From Streptomyces sp. AC555_RSS877 (lineage in GTDB: Bacteria; Actinomycetota; Actinomycetes; Streptomycetales; Streptomycetaceae): a stretch of DNA of 64,000 nt. Positions 33,537-42,117 of this stretch are shown here, in pieces. Below the pieces are notes generated by a model, which saw only the letters and a program-made list of their open reading frames with translations, was not told the origin of the DNA and searched no databases. A program made the translations under genes and the position numbers. The stretch spans positions 192,607 to 256,606 of the forward strand of contig NZ_JAGMUK010000221.1 of assembly GCF_019049245.1 (NCBI RefSeq), in the 5' to 3' direction. Position 1 is the stretch's first letter. Each line of letters starts with the position of its first letter.

Positions 33537-34838
33537 CTACGCGGGCACGTGCACCGTCTCCACCCGGCTGGCGACCAACCGCTCCCGCTCCCTGCGGGCC
33601 GTCCGCTTCCGCAACCGCAGAATCTGACTCACCCCGACCGCCTGGAGCACGAACACCGAGGAGAACGCGACGCGATAGTCGTCGCCGGTCGCGTCCAGCA
33701 GCACCCCGATCGCGAACAGCGTCGTCATCGAGGCGACGAAACCCCCCATGTTCGTGATCCCGGACGCGGTCCCCTGCCGCTCCGGCGGATTCGCCGGCCG
33801 GGCGAAGTCGAAGCCGAGCATCGACGCGGGCCCGCACGAACCCAGGACCGTGCACAACACGATCAGCAGCCACATCGGCGCGTGCTCGCCGGGATAGGCC
33901 AGCGTGACGGCCCACATCAGCGCCGTCGTCCCCACGGTCCCCAGAGCCAGCGGCAGCCGCGCCGCGTGATGCCGGGCGACGACCTGCCCGTAGACCAGCC
34001 CGACAACCATGTTGGACAGCACGACCAGCGTCAGCAGCTCCCCCGCCACGGCCCGTGACAGCCCCTGCGCCTCGACCAGGAACGGCATGCCCCACAGCAG
34101 CAGGAACACCATCGCCGGGAACTGGGTCGTGAAGTGCACCCACAGCCCGAGCCGCGTCCCCGGCTCCCGCCAGGACGCGGCGATCTGCCGCCGTACGTAC
34201 GCCGCCCCCTGATGCGGGGACGGCTCCGGCTCGTGCCCCTCGGGGTGGTCCTTCAGGAAGAGCAGCAGCAGAACCAGCACCACGACACCGGCGAGCGCGC
34301 TGCCCGCGAAGGCCGCCGTCCAGCCGACGCCGTGCAGCAGCCGCGCCAGTACGAGGGTGGAGACCAGGTTGCCCGCCATGCCGACCAGCCCCGCGAGCTG
34401 CGCGACCATCGGACCGCGCCGGACCGGGAACCAGCGGGAGCCGAGCCGCAGCACGCTGATGAACGTCATCGCGTCCCCGCAGCCGAGCAGCGCCCGCGAG
34501 GCGAGGGCCATGCCGTACGACGGGGAGAAGGCGAAGCCGAGCTGTCCGGCCGTGAAGAGGACGACCCCCAGGCCCAGCACCTTCTTGGTGCCGAGCCGGT
34601 CCACCAGCAGGCCGACGGGGATCTGCATGCCCGCGTACACGAGGAGCTGGAGGATCGAGAACGTCGACAGGGCGGACGCGTTGACGTGGAAGCGGTCGGC
34701 GGCGTCGAGGCCGGCCACCCCGAGCGACGTGCGGAAGATGACGGCGACGAAGTACACGGAGACGCCGATGCCCCAGACGGCCATGGCGCGCCGCCCGCCC
34801 GGAGGGTCACCCGGCAGGGTGACCGACGCCGAGCTCAT
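33537..34838 (-). CDS. MFS transporter
   Basis: A 433-residue permease with 12 predicted helices and MFS motif A (GLLVDRLGTKKVLG). The first half (AVWGIGVSVYFVAVIFRTSLG) and SRALLGCGDAMTFISVLRLGSRWF resemble the nitrate/hexuronate-like permease group, so a small anionic solute is likely. It overlaps the upstream GntR gene by 4 bases (ATGA), making a two-gene operon in which the regulator probably senses the permease substrate. Confidence 0.88.
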   Translation of the reverse strand: MSSASVTLPGDPPGGRRAMAVWGIGVSVYFVAVIFRTSLGVAGLDAADRFHVNASALSTFSILQLLVYAGMQIPVGLLVDRLGTKKVLGLGVVLFTAGQLGFAFSPSYGMALASRALLGCGDAMTFISVLRLGSRWFPVRRGPMVAQLAGLVGMAGNLVSTLVLARLLHGVGWTAAFAGSALAGVVVLVLLLLFLKDHPEGHEPEPSPHQGAAYVRRQIAASWREPGTRLGLWVHFTTQFPAMVFLLLWGMPFLVEAQGLSRAVAGELLTLVVLSNMVVGLVYGQVVARHHAARLPLALGTVGTTALMWAVTLAYPGEHAPMWLLIVLCTVLGSCGPASMLGFDFARPANPPERQGTASGITNMGGFVASMTTLFAIGVLLDATGDDYRVAFSSVFVLQAVGVSQILRLRKRTARRERERLVASRVETVHVPA

Positions 34839-35485
34839 CGGACGTCCCCCCGGGCCAGATGGGAGAACCAGCCGACGTGCCGGTGGACGACACCGACGGC
34901 GGCCTCCGCGTCCCCGGAGCGCAGCGCCTCGAGGATCTCCTCGTGCTCGACGAGGGTCTTGGCGATGCGGTCGGGGTGGGAGTGCAGGATGGCGACGCCC
35001 ATGCGCAGTTGGCGGTCGCGGAGCTGGTCGTAGAGCCGGGAGAGGATTTCGTTGCCGCCGCTGCGGACGATCTCGGCGTGGAAGCAGCGGTCGGTGACGG
35101 CGGCTTCGGCGAGGTCTCCGGCGGCGGCCTGCGCCTTCTGCTTGGCCAGCAGTCCCTCGAGCCGTTCGATGAGTCCGGCGGGGGCGGGTACGGCCTTGCG
35201 CGCCGCGTGCTCCTCGACCAGCAGCCGGGTCTCGACCACGTCCTTGATCTCCTGGGCGGAGACGGGCAGGACGAGCGCTCCCTTTTTCGGGTAGAGCTTG
35301 ATCAGCCCTTCCACCTCCAGCCGCAGCAACGCCTCCCGCACAGGTGTGCGGGAAACCCCCACGGCGTCGGCGAGTTCACCCTCGGTCAGAAGAACGCCGC
35401 CCTCGTAACGGCGGTCCAGGACGCCCTGCTTGACGTGCGCGTACACGCGGTCGGCGGCGGGCGGGTGCTTGACTGCCAGGCTCAT
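34835..35485 (-). CDS. GntR (FadR/FCD subfamily) regulator
   Basis: The 216-residue regulator has an N-terminal winged helix (about 8-75, with LADAVGVSRTPVREALLRLE) and a C-terminal all-helical FCD ligand domain (about 90-205) whose metal-binding His residues are visible (FHAEIVR, HEEILEAL, HRHVGWF). First gene of an operon with the MFS transporter, so it probably controls its own operon. The start is uncertain: ATG 35485 or GTG 35491. Neither has a good ribosome binding site, and a TTGTAT box lies just upstream, so a leaderless mRNA is possible. Confidence 0.9.
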   Translation of the reverse strand: MSLAVKHPPAADRVYAHVKQGVLDRRYEGGVLLTEGELADAVGVSRTPVREALLRLEVEGLIKLYPKKGALVLPVSAQEIKDVVETRLLVEEHAARKAVPAPAGLIERLEGLLAKQKAQAAAGDLAEAAVTDRCFHAEIVRSGGNEILSRLYDQLRDRQLRMGVAILHSHPDRIAKTLVEHEEILEALRSGDAEAAVGVVHRHVGWFSHLARGDVR

Positions 35486-35705
35486 GCCCACAACTTAGAT
35501 ACAACACGTACGCATGATGGCGACCGTCCACCATGCGGACCTGGAGGGCATCTCCGGTAAAGGCTGCGGCAAATAACGGGAACCCGCCCCAGCAGCCGCA
35601 CAACCTTCTGTGCTAGTTACGAGTCACACACCTGCGGCCCCACCTTCTTTGCACCTCAACTCGGCCGCACCTCCAGGGGCATTCGACACAATCGGGGTAT
35701 CTCAG

Positions 35706-36620
35706 TTGATAACCGGCATCAAGGACGGCTTCCAGGTTGTCCGCTTCCGCCGAGCCGCCGCCGTCACCGTGACCGCAGGCGCCATGCTCGCGTCCGGAGC
35801 CCTCGCCGCGGCACCCGCACAGGCCGTCACCGCGCCCACGATCGTCGCCAAGGGCGGCTACGTGATGAACAACGCGAACGGCGCGGGGCTGTACGGCAAG
35901 GCCGCGAACACCAAGCGCTCCACCGGCTCCACCACGAAGATCATGACCGCCAAGGTCGTGCTCGCGCAGTCGAACCTCAACCTCGACGCGAAGGTCACGA
36001 TCCAGAAGGCGTACAGCGACTACATCGTGTCGAAGGGCGCCTCCTCGGCCCGCCTGATCGTCGGCGACAAGGTCACCGTCCGCCAGCTGCTGTACGGGCT
36101 GATGCTGCCGTCCGGCTGTGACGCCGCGTACGCGCTCGCCGACAAGTTCGGCTCGGGCACCACGCGTGCGGCACGCGTGAAGTCGTTCATCGGCAAGATG
36201 AACAGCCAGGCGAAGAGCCTCGGCCTGACGAACACGCACTTCGACTCGTTCGACGGCATCGGCAACGGCGCCAACTACTCGACGCCGAAGGACCTGACGA
36301 AGCTCGCCAGCAGCGCGATGAAGAACTCCACGTTCCGCACGGTCGTCAAGACGAAGTCGTACACCGCCAAGACGATCACCAAGACCGGCAGCACGCGCAC
36401 CATGCCGACGTGGACGAACACCAACACCCTGCTCAGCAGCTACAGCGGCACGATCGGTGTCAAGACCGGCTCCGGCTCCGAGGCGGGCTACTGCCTCGTC
36501 TTCGCCGCCACCCGTAACGGCAAGACGGTCATCGGCACGGTCCTGTCCTCCACGAGCGCAAGCCAGCGCGCGACGGACGCGACGAAGCTGCTCAACTACG
36601 GCTTCGCCAGGCTCGGCTGA
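35706..36620 (+). CDS. Serine-type D-Ala-D-Ala carboxypeptidase (peptidase S11, DacA-like)
   Basis: The 304-residue penicillin-binding protein has a signal peptide (VVRFRRAAAVTVTAGAMLA, then PAQA cleavage). Active-site motifs: STTK (SxxK) in KRSTGSTTKIMTAK, SGCDAAYAL (SxN position occupied by Cys) and VKTGSGSEAG (KTG). It trims peptidoglycan stem peptides outside the membrane. No C-terminal anchor is visible, so it may be released. TTG 35706 is the likely start; the ORF upstream has no signal-like features. An 18-bp hairpin follows. Confidence 0.9.
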   Translation: MITGIKDGFQVVRFRRAAAVTVTAGAMLASGALAAAPAQAVTAPTIVAKGGYVMNNANGAGLYGKAANTKRSTGSTTKIMTAKVVLAQSNLNLDAKVTIQKAYSDYIVSKGASSARLIVGDKVTVRQLLYGLMLPSGCDAAYALADKFGSGTTRAARVKSFIGKMNSQAKSLGLTNTHFDSFDGIGNGANYSTPKDLTKLASSAMKNSTFRTVVKTKSYTAKTITKTGSTRTMPTWTNTNTLLSSYSGTIGVKTGSGSEAGYCLVFAATRNGKTVIGTVLSSTSASQRATDATKLLNYGFARLG

Positions 36621-36648
36621 TCCGGCCTTCGACCGGCCGCACCTGTGA

Positions 36649-36685
36649 GTGAAGGGCCCTCCGCCGTCGGCGGAGGGCCCTTCAC
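36649..36685. terminator. Convergent terminator, 18-bp arms
   Basis: 36649-36666 and 36668-36685 are exact inverted repeats with a single base between. It lies between the carboxypeptidase and the end of the first bkd operon. Confidence 0.85.
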
Positions 36686-36734
36686 CATGTCGGCCGTGAC
36701 AATGCCGGGGGCCGGCCTTCGCCCCCGCCGCCCC

Positions 36735-38174
36735 CTACGCCCAGGTGATCAGCCGCTTCGGCTGCTCCAGGATCGCCGCCACGTCCGCCAGCACCTTGGA
36801 GCCCAACTCCCCGTCGACCAGGCGGTGGTCGAAGGACAGGGCCAGTGTCGTGACCTGGCGGGGCTTCACCTTGCCCTTGTGGACCCACGGCTGGAGCTTG
36901 ATCGCACCGACCGCGAGGATCGCGGACTCACCCGGGTTGAGGATCGGTGTGCCGGTGTCGACGCCGAAGACGCCGACGTTGGTGATGGTCACCGTGCCGC
37001 CCTGCATGGCGGCGGGGGAGGTCTTGCCCTCCCTCGCCGTGGACACCAGTTCGCCCAGCGACTGGGCCAGTTGCGGGAGGGTCTTGGCGTGCGCGTCCTT
37101 GATGTTCGGGACGATCAGGCCGCGCGGGGTGGCGGCCGCGATGCCCAGGTTGACGTAGTGCTTGAGCACGATCTCCTGGTTGGCCTCGTCCCAGGAGGCG
37201 TTGATGTCAGGGTTGCGCCTGATCGCAACCAGCAGGGCCTTGGCGATCAGCAGCAGCGGGTTGACCCGCAGGCCCTGCATCTCGTGCTTCTCGGGGGCCC
37301 GCTTGATCTCCTCGATCAGCTTCATCGTGCGGGTCACGTCGATCGTCACGAACTCGGTGACATGCGGGGCGGTGAAGGCCGAACCGACCATCGCCGCGGC
37401 CGTCGCCTTGCGGACGCCCTTCACCGGGATACGGGTCTCGCGGGAGGTGTCGTACGCCGCCACAGCCACGGCGGCGGGAGCGGCGGGCACGGGCGCGGGC
37501 TCCGCGACCGGGGTCTGCGTCACCGGCTCGGACACCGGTGCCGCCGCCGCGTGCACGTCCTCCCGGGTGATGATGCCGTCCGGGCCGGAGGGCACCACCG
37601 TCGCCAGGTCGACGCCCAGGTCCTTCGCCAGCTTGCGCACCGGCGGCTTCGCCAGCGGGCGCGGCTTGGCGGTCCCGGTGCCCGTCCCGTGCCCGTTCAG
37701 CTCCGCCTGGATCGCTGACGACGCCTCCTGGGCCGGGATCTCCGGGCCCTTGCGGGGGCGGCGCTTGGTGGAGGAGGTCGCCACGCCGTAGCCCACCAGG
37801 ACCGGCTGGCGGCCGGAACCCGCCGTCTTCGGCTCCTCGGGCTTCGGTTCGGCGGGAGCCGGCGCCGTCGCGGGGGCGGTCGCCTCCGCGGAAGCGGCGG
37901 CAGCGGGGCCCCCGCCGGACACGTTCACCGCGATGATCGACGTGCCCACGTCCACCGTGGTGCCCTCGGCGAAGTGCAGCTCCTGTACGACTCCGTCGTA
38001 CGGGATGGGCAGTTCCACCGCCGCCTTGGCCGTCTCGACCTCGCACACCACCTGGCCGTCGGTGACCGTGTCGCCGGGCTTGACGTACCACTTGAGGATC
38101 TCGGCCTCGGTGAGCCCCTCGCCCACGTCCGGCATCTTGAACTCGCGTACGGACGCTTCCGTCATCGTCGTCAC
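36735..38174 (-). CDS. bkdC: Branched-chain keto acid dehydrogenase E2, operon 1
   Basis: Dihydrolipoamide acyltransferase of 479 residues. One lipoyl domain (about 10-85, lipoyl-Lys in CEVETAKAAVELP), an Ala/Pro/Glu-rich linker, a peripheral-subunit-binding domain (KPPVRKLAKDLGVDLATVVP) and a catalytic domain ending with LSFDHRLVDGELGSKVL (His/Asp active site). It transfers branched acyl groups to CoA, giving primers for iso/anteiso fatty acids and building blocks for polyketides. Last gene of the E1alpha-E1beta-E2 operon. GTG 38174, overlapped by a GGAGAGGG site, is preferred; ATG 38165 is possible. E3 is not encoded here. Confidence 0.94.
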   Translation of the reverse strand: MTTMTEASVREFKMPDVGEGLTEAEILKWYVKPGDTVTDGQVVCEVETAKAAVELPIPYDGVVQELHFAEGTTVDVGTSIIAVNVSGGGPAAAASAEATAPATAPAPAEPKPEEPKTAGSGRQPVLVGYGVATSSTKRRPRKGPEIPAQEASSAIQAELNGHGTGTGTAKPRPLAKPPVRKLAKDLGVDLATVVPSGPDGIITREDVHAAAAPVSEPVTQTPVAEPAPVPAAPAAVAVAAYDTSRETRIPVKGVRKATAAAMVGSAFTAPHVTEFVTIDVTRTMKLIEEIKRAPEKHEMQGLRVNPLLLIAKALLVAIRRNPDINASWDEANQEIVLKHYVNLGIAAATPRGLIVPNIKDAHAKTLPQLAQSLGELVSTAREGKTSPAAMQGGTVTITNVGVFGVDTGTPILNPGESAILAVGAIKLQPWVHKGKVKPRQVTTLALSFDHRLVDGELGSKVLADVAAILEQPKRLITWA

Positions 38175-38184
38175 GACCCTCTCC

Positions 38185-39186
38185 TCAGTACGCCAGGGCA
38201 CGGTCGACGGCGTCGAGTACCCGGTCCAGGCCCGGCAGGTACTCCTCCTCCAGGCGGGCCGGCGGATACGGGGCGTGGTAGCCGCCGACCCGCAGCACCG
38301 GGGCTTCCAGGTGGTAGAAGCAGCGCTCGGTGATCCGGGCGGCGATCTCCGCGCCCGAGCCGAAGAACACCGGTGCCTCGTGGACCACCACCAGGCGGCG
38401 GGTCTTCTCCACCGAGGTCTGGATGGAGTCGAAGTCCAGGGGAGACACCGAACGCAGGTCCAGGATCTCCAGGGACCTGCCCTCCTCGGCGGCCACGTCG
38501 GCGACCTCCTTGCAGAGCTTCACCATCGGGCCGTAGGCGGCGAGGGTGAGGTCCGTGCCCTCGCGGACGACCTGCGCCTTGTGCAGCGGGCCGGGGATCG
38601 CCTCCCTGTTCACCTCGCCCTTGTCCCAGTAGCGGCGCTTCGGCTCGAAGAAGATCACCGGGTCGTCGCTCTGGATGGCCTGCTGCATCATCCAGTAGGC
38701 GTCCGACGGGTTCGACGGGGAGACCACCTTCAGGCCCGCCACATGCGCGAACAGCGCCTCCGGGGACTCCGAGTGGTGCTCCACCGCGCCGATGCCGCCG
38801 CCGTACGGGATGCGGACGACGACCGGCATCTTGACCTTGCCCAGCGAACGCGCGTGCATCTTCGCGAGCTGCGTGACGATCTGGTCGTACGCGGGGAAGA
38901 CGAAACCGTCGAACTGGATCTCCACCACCGGGCGGTAACCGCGCAGGGCGAGGCCGATCGCCGTGCCCACGATGCCGGATTCGGCGAGGGGGGTGTCGAT
39001 GACCCGGCTCTCGCCGAAGTCCTTCTGCAGGCCGTCCGTCACACGGAAGACACCGCCTAGCTTGCCGACGTCCTCACCCATGACGAGGACCTTGGGGTCC
39101 GCGTCCAGGGCCGTGCGCAGCGATTCGTTGATCGCCTTCGCCAGCGCCATGTTCTTGACCGGCTCGGAAGCCATCGTCTGGGCCAT
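38185..39186 (-). CDS. bkdB: Branched-chain keto acid dehydrogenase E1 beta, operon 1
   Basis: The 333-residue subunit has the transketolase-type fold. Signatures: VMGEDVGKLGGVFRVTDGL, RVIDTPLAESGIVGTAIG, VRIPYGGGIGAVEHHSESPE and the C-terminal transketolase domain RSVSPLDFDSIQTSVEKT. It pairs with the alpha subunit encoded upstream to make the ThDP-dependent decarboxylase of valine-, leucine- and isoleucine-derived keto acids. One base separates it from the alpha stop codon; E2 follows after 10 bases, so the three genes are one operon. 61 residues longer readings at the 5' end are shadows. Confidence 0.95.
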   Translation of the reverse strand: MAQTMASEPVKNMALAKAINESLRTALDADPKVLVMGEDVGKLGGVFRVTDGLQKDFGESRVIDTPLAESGIVGTAIGLALRGYRPVVEIQFDGFVFPAYDQIVTQLAKMHARSLGKVKMPVVVRIPYGGGIGAVEHHSESPEALFAHVAGLKVVSPSNPSDAYWMMQQAIQSDDPVIFFEPKRRYWDKGEVNREAIPGPLHKAQVVREGTDLTLAAYGPMVKLCKEVADVAAEEGRSLEILDLRSVSPLDFDSIQTSVEKTRRLVVVHEAPVFFGSGAEIAARITERCFYHLEAPVLRVGGYHAPYPPARLEEEYLPGLDRVLDAVDRALAY

Positions 39187-39187
39187 C

Positions 39188-40387
39188 TCAGTTTCCCCCC
39201 TCTGCCTCGGCGAACGACGCCTGGTAGGCGGCGAACTGCGCCCGCTCCTCGTCCACCAGCGCGTGTCCGTCCGCGTACGCGTGCTCGAACATGGCGAAGT
39301 GGTCCGGGTCCGGCATGGCACGGACCGCTTCGCGCACTCGCCTGCCCAACGCCTCGCTCTCGGCCTCGAGTTCCGCGAAGAATCCCTCGTCCGCGTGGTT
39401 TGCGGCCTCCAGGAAACGGCGAAGGCGCAGGATCGGGTCCTTCGCCTCCCAGGCGGCCCGCTCGTCGTCGTGGCGGTAGCGGGAGGGGTCGTCGGAGGTG
39501 GTGTGGGCGCCCATGCGGTACGTGTACGCCTCGACGAGCGTGGGGCCCTCGCCGCTGCGGGCGCGCTCGAGCGCCCACTTGGTGACGGCCAGGCAGGCCA
39601 GTACGTCGTTGCCGTCGACCCGGACGCCCGGGAAGCCGTAGCCCTGCGCGCGCTGGTAGAGCGGGACCCGGGTCTGCCTCTCGGTCGGCTCGGAGATCGC
39701 CCACTGGTTGTTCTGGCAGAAGAACACCACGGGGGCGTTGTAGACGGCCGAGAAGGTGAAGGACTCGGCGACGTCGCCCTGGCTGGAGGCGCCGTCGCCG
39801 AAGTAGGCGATGACCGCCGAGTCCGCGCCGTCCTTGGCCACGCCCATCGCGTAGCCGGTGGCGTGCAGGGTCTGCGAGCCGATGACGATCGTGTACAGGT
39901 GGAAGTTGTTGCTGTTCGGGTCCCAGCCGCCGTTGTTCACGCCGCGGAACATGCCGAGCAGGTTGGTCGGGTCCACCCCGCGGCACCAGGCGACGCCGTG
40001 CTCGCGGTAGGTGGGGAAGACGTAGTCGTCGTCGCGCAGGGCCCGGCCGGAGCCGATCTGGGCGGCCTCCTGACCGAGGAGCGACGCCCACAGACCCAGC
40101 TCACCCTGGCGCTGCAGGGAGGTGGCCTCGGCGTCGAAGCGGCGGGTGAGCACCATGTCGCGGTACAGGCCGCGGAGCTCGTCGGGGGTGATGTCGGCGA
40201 CGTACTTGTCGTACGCGGCGTTCTCCGCGCTCTCGATCCGCTCGCCCTCGGGCGTCAGCAGCTGGACGAGTTCGGGCTTGGTGCTTGGCGCTTTCTTTGC
40301 GGTCGGGCGCTTGCCGGCCGTGCTCTTCGCACCGGTCGTACCTGCGCTGCGTCGCGGTTTGCGCGGGGCAGTGCTCTCCACGGTCAC
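39188..40387 (-). CDS. bkdA: Branched-chain keto acid dehydrogenase E1 alpha, operon 1
   Basis: The 399-residue ThDP-binding subunit has the GDG...NN motif FGDGASSQGD...FFCQNN and phosphorylation-loop-like sequence MGAHTTSDDPSRYRHDDE. It has an unusual basic, Ala/Lys/Pro-rich N-terminal tail of about 45 residues (TTGAKSTAGKRPTAKKAPST) before the conserved domain. GTG 40387 is preceded by GGAGGAG; the 76 residues upstream in the open frame are rejected. First gene of the operon. A 32-bp palindrome lies about 185 bases upstream and may control it. Confidence 0.94.
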   Translation of the reverse strand: MTVESTAPRKPRRSAGTTGAKSTAGKRPTAKKAPSTKPELVQLLTPEGERIESAENAAYDKYVADITPDELRGLYRDMVLTRRFDAEATSLQRQGELGLWASLLGQEAAQIGSGRALRDDDYVFPTYREHGVAWCRGVDPTNLLGMFRGVNNGGWDPNSNNFHLYTIVIGSQTLHATGYAMGVAKDGADSAVIAYFGDGASSQGDVAESFTFSAVYNAPVVFFCQNNQWAISEPTERQTRVPLYQRAQGYGFPGVRVDGNDVLACLAVTKWALERARSGEGPTLVEAYTYRMGAHTTSDDPSRYRHDDERAAWEAKDPILRLRRFLEAANHADEGFFAELEAESEALGRRVREAVRAMPDPDHFAMFEHAYADGHALVDEERAQFAAYQASFAEAEGGN

Positions 40388-40962
40388 GTGTGCTCCTCCG
40401 TCGGTCCGGCTACCCGGGTTCGCCGGGTGCCAGTGCGGCTCACCTGTGGTCCTCCGGACGCACGGGGTGGGTGCGGCTCGTCGGCGACAGGCGTGACAGG
40501 TGCCCCGGCGAGCGCCCTGCAACAGGCACGTTACCCAGTGCTCCACATTTCTGTGAAACCCCTTCTGACCTGCGTTTTTGCTTGGATTTCCAAGTAAAAT
40601 CGCGAAATCGGACACCGTCCCTGGTCACAGCCTTGCAGGGGGCCGGAACAACGGCACGTTATCCCGGTGACCCAGGTCACGGGAAGAGTCTCCCCGGCGC
40701 GGGTCTCGCGGGCGTGTACGACACCGCCTTGTGGGCGAAAACGGGGATTTCCCGCTGAGCCGCCGCGGCCGGGACGGACACCGAGGCGCCGGCCGAGCAG
40801 GAACGGCCGCCGACGCGTCGGCACGGATTCCAGCCACCCGGGCCCCCTTCACGGGGCTCGACCACGCGGGCGCGCAACTTCCGGCACCTCACGTGATCGA
40901 AAGCGACTGTCTGTGACAACCCCCAGCTCAGAGGCCTGGATTCTGCCCTAGCATCGGGTAGC
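40388..40962. other. 575-base intergenic region upstream of bkd operon 1
   Basis: Longest gene-free stretch in the window. It contains an AT-rich palindrome at 40572-40603, a perfect GTGACC/GGTCAC inverted repeat at 40667-40680, and presumably the divergent promoters for the bkd operon and the phosphotransferase. No convincing coding sequence: the open frames lack start sites with ribosome binding sequences and show no family resemblance. Confidence 0.6.
40572..40603. promoter_or_regulatory. AT-rich 32-bp palindrome upstream of bkd operon 1 (operator candidate)
   Basis: Arms 40572-40586 (ending TTTTTGCTTGGA) and 40589-40603 (starting TCCAAGTAAAAT) match in 13 of 15 pairs around a TT centre. 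The AT content is strikingly high for this genome. The shape suits an Lrp/AsnC- or LacI-type regulator. Confidence 0.65.
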
Positions 40963-42027
40963 GTGCCGCGCTCTTGTGTACCACCCCTCATGCCCCACGC
41001 GCCCCCGCTGGGAGCCCTCCTCCGCCAGTACTCCGCCGGATCCGCCCTCGCCTGCGAGCCCGTCGACCAAGGGCTTCTCAACCGCGGCTACCGGCTCTGT
41101 ACGACCCGCGGCCGCTACTTCCTCAAGCACCACTTCGACCCCGAGACCGCCGACCCCGCCGCGATCGCCCGCCAGCACCGGGCCACCCAGCGCCTGGCCG
41201 ACCTCGGCGTCCCGGTCGCACCTCCGCTGACCGGCCGCGACGGGCGCACGGTCGCGGTCGTCGGCGGCCACGCCTACGCCCTGCACCCCTGGATCGACGG
41301 CCGGCACCGCCACGGCGGCCAGCTCAGCACCGCCCAGTGCGGACGGCTCGGGGGCCTTCTGGGCGTGGTGCACGCGAGCCTGGAACGCGTGATGCAGATG
41401 CAGTCGCACGCGCGGGCGCACGCGAAGTCGCCCAGAACAGCCGAAACGCCCGAGACAGCCGAGACGGCCAAGGCGGCCGACACCTTCGCCCTCATCGACG
41501 CCCTGCTCGCCCACGTACACCGCCACCGCCCCGCCGACTCCTTCGACGAACTGGCCCGGCACCGGCTCCTGGAGCGGCGCGCGCTCCTGGAACAGCACGC
41601 CGACCGGCGTCCGCCGCGGGGCGGCTCGGTGGGCTGGGTGCACGGCGACTTCCACCCGTTCAACCTGCTCTACAAGGGGGACGCCCCCGCCGCGATCGTC
41701 GACTGGGACCGGCTCGGCGTGAAGCCCCGCGCGGAGGAGGCCGTACGCGCCGCAGCGATCTTCTTCGTACGGCCCGCGGGGGCACTCGACCTGCCGAAGG
41801 TGCGGGCCTACGCGCGCGCGTACCGGCGGAGGGCCGGCGCCACGCCCTCCGAACTCGCGGCGGCCGTGCACCGCGTGTGGTGGGAGCGGCTCAACGACTT
41901 CTGGATGCTGCGCTGGCACTACGAGCGGGGCGACACCCGCGCGGATCCCCAGTTCCCGGCGGCCTCGGCGCTCGCGGTGTGGTGGACGCGGGAGTACGAC
42001 GCGGTGTGCGGCGCGTTCACCGACTGA
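40963..42027 (+). CDS. Aminoglycoside phosphotransferase-fold (APH) kinase
   Basis: The 354-residue protein of the APH/choline kinase fold has the catalytic loop VGWVHGDFHPFNLLYKGD (Brenner motif HGDxxxxN) and the metal-binding AIVDWDRLG (DxD). An Ala/Thr/Glu-rich insertion (about residues 145-170, KSPRTAETPETAETAKAA) is unusual. It phosphorylates a small hydroxyl compound; homoserine-kinase-like, choline or maltose kinase-like roles are all possible. GTG 40963 lies about 8 bases after TAGCAT with no ribosome binding site, suggesting a leaderless mRNA; ATG 40990 is an alternative. Confidence 0.87.
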   Translation: MPRSCVPPLMPHAPPLGALLRQYSAGSALACEPVDQGLLNRGYRLCTTRGRYFLKHHFDPETADPAAIARQHRATQRLADLGVPVAPPLTGRDGRTVAVVGGHAYALHPWIDGRHRHGGQLSTAQCGRLGGLLGVVHASLERVMQMQSHARAHAKSPRTAETPETAETAKAADTFALIDALLAHVHRHRPADSFDELARHRLLERRALLEQHADRRPPRGGSVGWVHGDFHPFNLLYKGDAPAAIVDWDRLGVKPRAEEAVRAAAIFFVRPAGALDLPKVRAYARAYRRRAGATPSELAAAVHRVWWERLNDFWMLRWHYERGDTRADPQFPAASALAVWWTREYDAVCGAFTD

Positions 42028-42053
42028 GCGTCCTGGAGAGAGCTGACAAACAG

Positions 42054-42094
42054 CACGCGCGCGTGCAGCCCGTTTCCGGGTGCACGCGCGCGTG
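42054..42094. terminator. Convergent hairpin terminator
   Basis: 14-bp perfect stem (42054-42067 with 42081-42094) plus four further pairs after a one-base bulge. The arms include ACGCGCGCGTG, itself self-complementary. It separates the APH kinase and the Ser/Thr kinase. Confidence 0.8.
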
Positions 42095-42117
42095 GACGCG
42101 CTGCGGTCAGCCGATGA

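Noticed and set aside
33537-34838. MFS/GntR pair as a horizontally acquired island
   Set aside because: Base composition matches the surroundings and no repeats or integrase are nearby.
40731-40916. Small ORFs in the 575-base gap
   Set aside because: No ribosome binding site, no coding-type third-position bias and no resemblance to known proteins.
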